Part shown: piece after piece, positions 63,351 to 64,000 of the stretch | How the letters are laid out: every line of letters begins with the position of its first letter | How positions within the stretch are numbered: the stretch's first letter is position 1 | Origin: Erwinia sp. 198 | GTDB lineage: Bacteria > Pseudomonadota > Gammaproteobacteria > Enterobacterales > Enterobacteriaceae | Assembly: GCF_003937915.1 (NCBI RefSeq) | Contig: NZ_RHUM01000013.1 | Location: 1 to 64,000, forward strand | Direction of reading: 5' to 3' | Length of the DNA stretch: 64,000 nt | Notes under the pieces: model-generated | Seen by the model: only the letters and a program-made list of their open reading frames with translations | What the model was told of the DNA's origin: nothing | Database searches by the model: none | Program-made: the position numbers and the translations under genes

Positions 63351-64000
63351 GTGAGATTCCCTAACCAACGCCTTGCAAGACTTTTCGATACGCTGCAAAA
63401 CGAAACGCTGCCTCAGGACGAGCTGGCGCGCCGTTTTGCGGTGTCTACCCGTACCGTACGTACGGATATTACCGCGCTGAATGAGCTACTGGCCGATCAC
63501 GGCATCCGCTTTGTGCTGAATCGGGGCGAGGGCTATCGGTTAAAAATTGAAGATGCGCAGCGCTATAGCCAGCTGCGGCATCAGTCGCCTTCGTCTTTAC
63601 GTATTCCACGCACCTCGGCGGCGCGAGTGCATTATCTGTTAACCCGATTTCTCACCTCAGCCTTCTCCCTTAAGCTGGAAGATCTGGCCGATGAATGGTT
63701 CGTCAGCCGCGCCACGCTGCAAAGCGATATGGCTGAAGTGAGAGAGTGGCTGGCGCGCTATCAGCTGGTGATTGAAACCCGGCCAAGCTACGGCATGAAG
63801 CTGTTCGGCAGCGAAATGGCCGTGCGCACCTGCCTGACCGATCTGCTCTACCGGATTGCGCAGGAGGATGCCGACGATCCGCTGCTGCATCTGGAGGTGC
63901 TGAACAGCGGCATTCTGGCTACGCTACAGCCGCTGCTGAGCCAGTCGCTGGGGCGTTTTGCCGTCAGGATGACCGACGAGGGCGAGTTTTACCTGCGCCT
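63351..64000 (+). CDS. BglG/LicR-type transcriptional regulator, 5' part
   Basis: The frame is open from GTG at 63351 (AGGAAA upstream) to the window end, giving 216 residues; the gene is cut by the window. Two helix-turn-helix domains are visible: DELARRFAVSTRTVRTDITALNELL at about 23-47 and LEDLADEWFVSRATLQSDMAEV near 110-131, each followed by a wing (GEGYRL; SYGMKLFGSE). A PRD would start near 170 and is cut off by the window end. This is the plan of PTS-controlled activators (MtlR/LicR-like). Same strand as the catabolic cluster, 74 bases after the aldolase; probably its regulator. Confidence 0.85.
   Translation, partial: MRFPNQRLARLFDTLQNETLPQDELARRFAVSTRTVRTDITALNELLADHGIRFVLNRGEGYRLKIEDAQRYSQLRHQSPSSLRIPRTSAARVHYLLTRFLTSAFSLKLEDLADEWFVSRATLQSDMAEVREWLARYQLVIETRPSYGMKLFGSEMAVRTCLTDLLYRIAQEDADDPLLHLEVLNSGILATLQPLLSQSLGRFAVRMTDEGEFYLR

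Overview
The window is 64 kb of an enterobacterial chromosome, most likely from the Erwiniaceae (Pantoea, Mixta or Erwinia relatives). It follows closely the E. coli order glyVXY - queG - nnr - tsaE - amiB - mutL - miaA - hfq - hflXKC - yjeT - purA - nsrR - rnr - rlmB - aidB - bsmA - yjfP - rpsF/priB/rpsR/rplI - ytfB - fklB - cpdB - cysQ - ytfJ - ytfK - ytfL - tamA - tamB - ytfP - ppa - fbp - mpl - darP - tldE. The proteins are close in length and motifs to their E. coli counterparts. The interest lies where this backbone is interrupted.

Layout: 1-2652, two identical tRNA-Gly(GCC) genes flanking a 2.5-kb decayed segment with one small winged-helix gene. 2653-2965, a gene-free stretch with four DnaA-box matches and an IHF-like site, in the place where E. 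coli carries datA. 2966-14747, queG facing the nnr/tsaE/amiB/mutL/miaA/hfq/hflX/hflK/hflC superoperon. 15058-23995, a tightly coupled six-gene operon absent from the E. coli locus: three glycosyltransferases, an MsbA-type ABC exporter, a double APH-fold phosphotransferase-like protein and an AlgE-like outer-membrane barrel. 24082-31623, yjeT, purA, nsrR, rnr, rlmB, aidB and bsmA. 31672-34739, a Cache-type chemoreceptor, yjfP and a small secreted protein. 35090-36532, the S6/PriB/S18/L9 operon. 36639-38076, ytfB and fklB. 38368-38658, an orphan microcin-like precursor where E. coli has cycA and ytfE-H. 38732-55954, cpdB to tldE, with msrA missing between ytfL and tamA.

55955-57324 is AT-rich accessory DNA with a two-gene unit that looks like a Tlde1-type (DUF2778) L,D-transpeptidase effector and its exported immunity protein. 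57734-64000 is the conserved but biochemically uncharacterised EF_0829-EF_0839 / AHA_3910-3917 type cluster. It encodes a PRD protein, a glycine-rich small protein, DUF4312, DUF4311 and DUF4310 membrane partners, an amidohydrolase, a DgaE-like PLP ammonia lyase, a KDGP aldolase, and the start of a BglG-type regulator cut by the window end.

How they work together: the backbone holds RNA modification and decay (queG, tsaE, miaA, hfq, rnr, rlmB), envelope assembly (amiB, tamA/tamB, mpl) and repair (mutL, nnr, aidB). The insertions look like surface-glycan export, interbacterial competition (microcin-like peptide, effector/immunity pair) and catabolism of an acylated amino-sugar acid. Functions for the insertions are inferred from motifs and context only.
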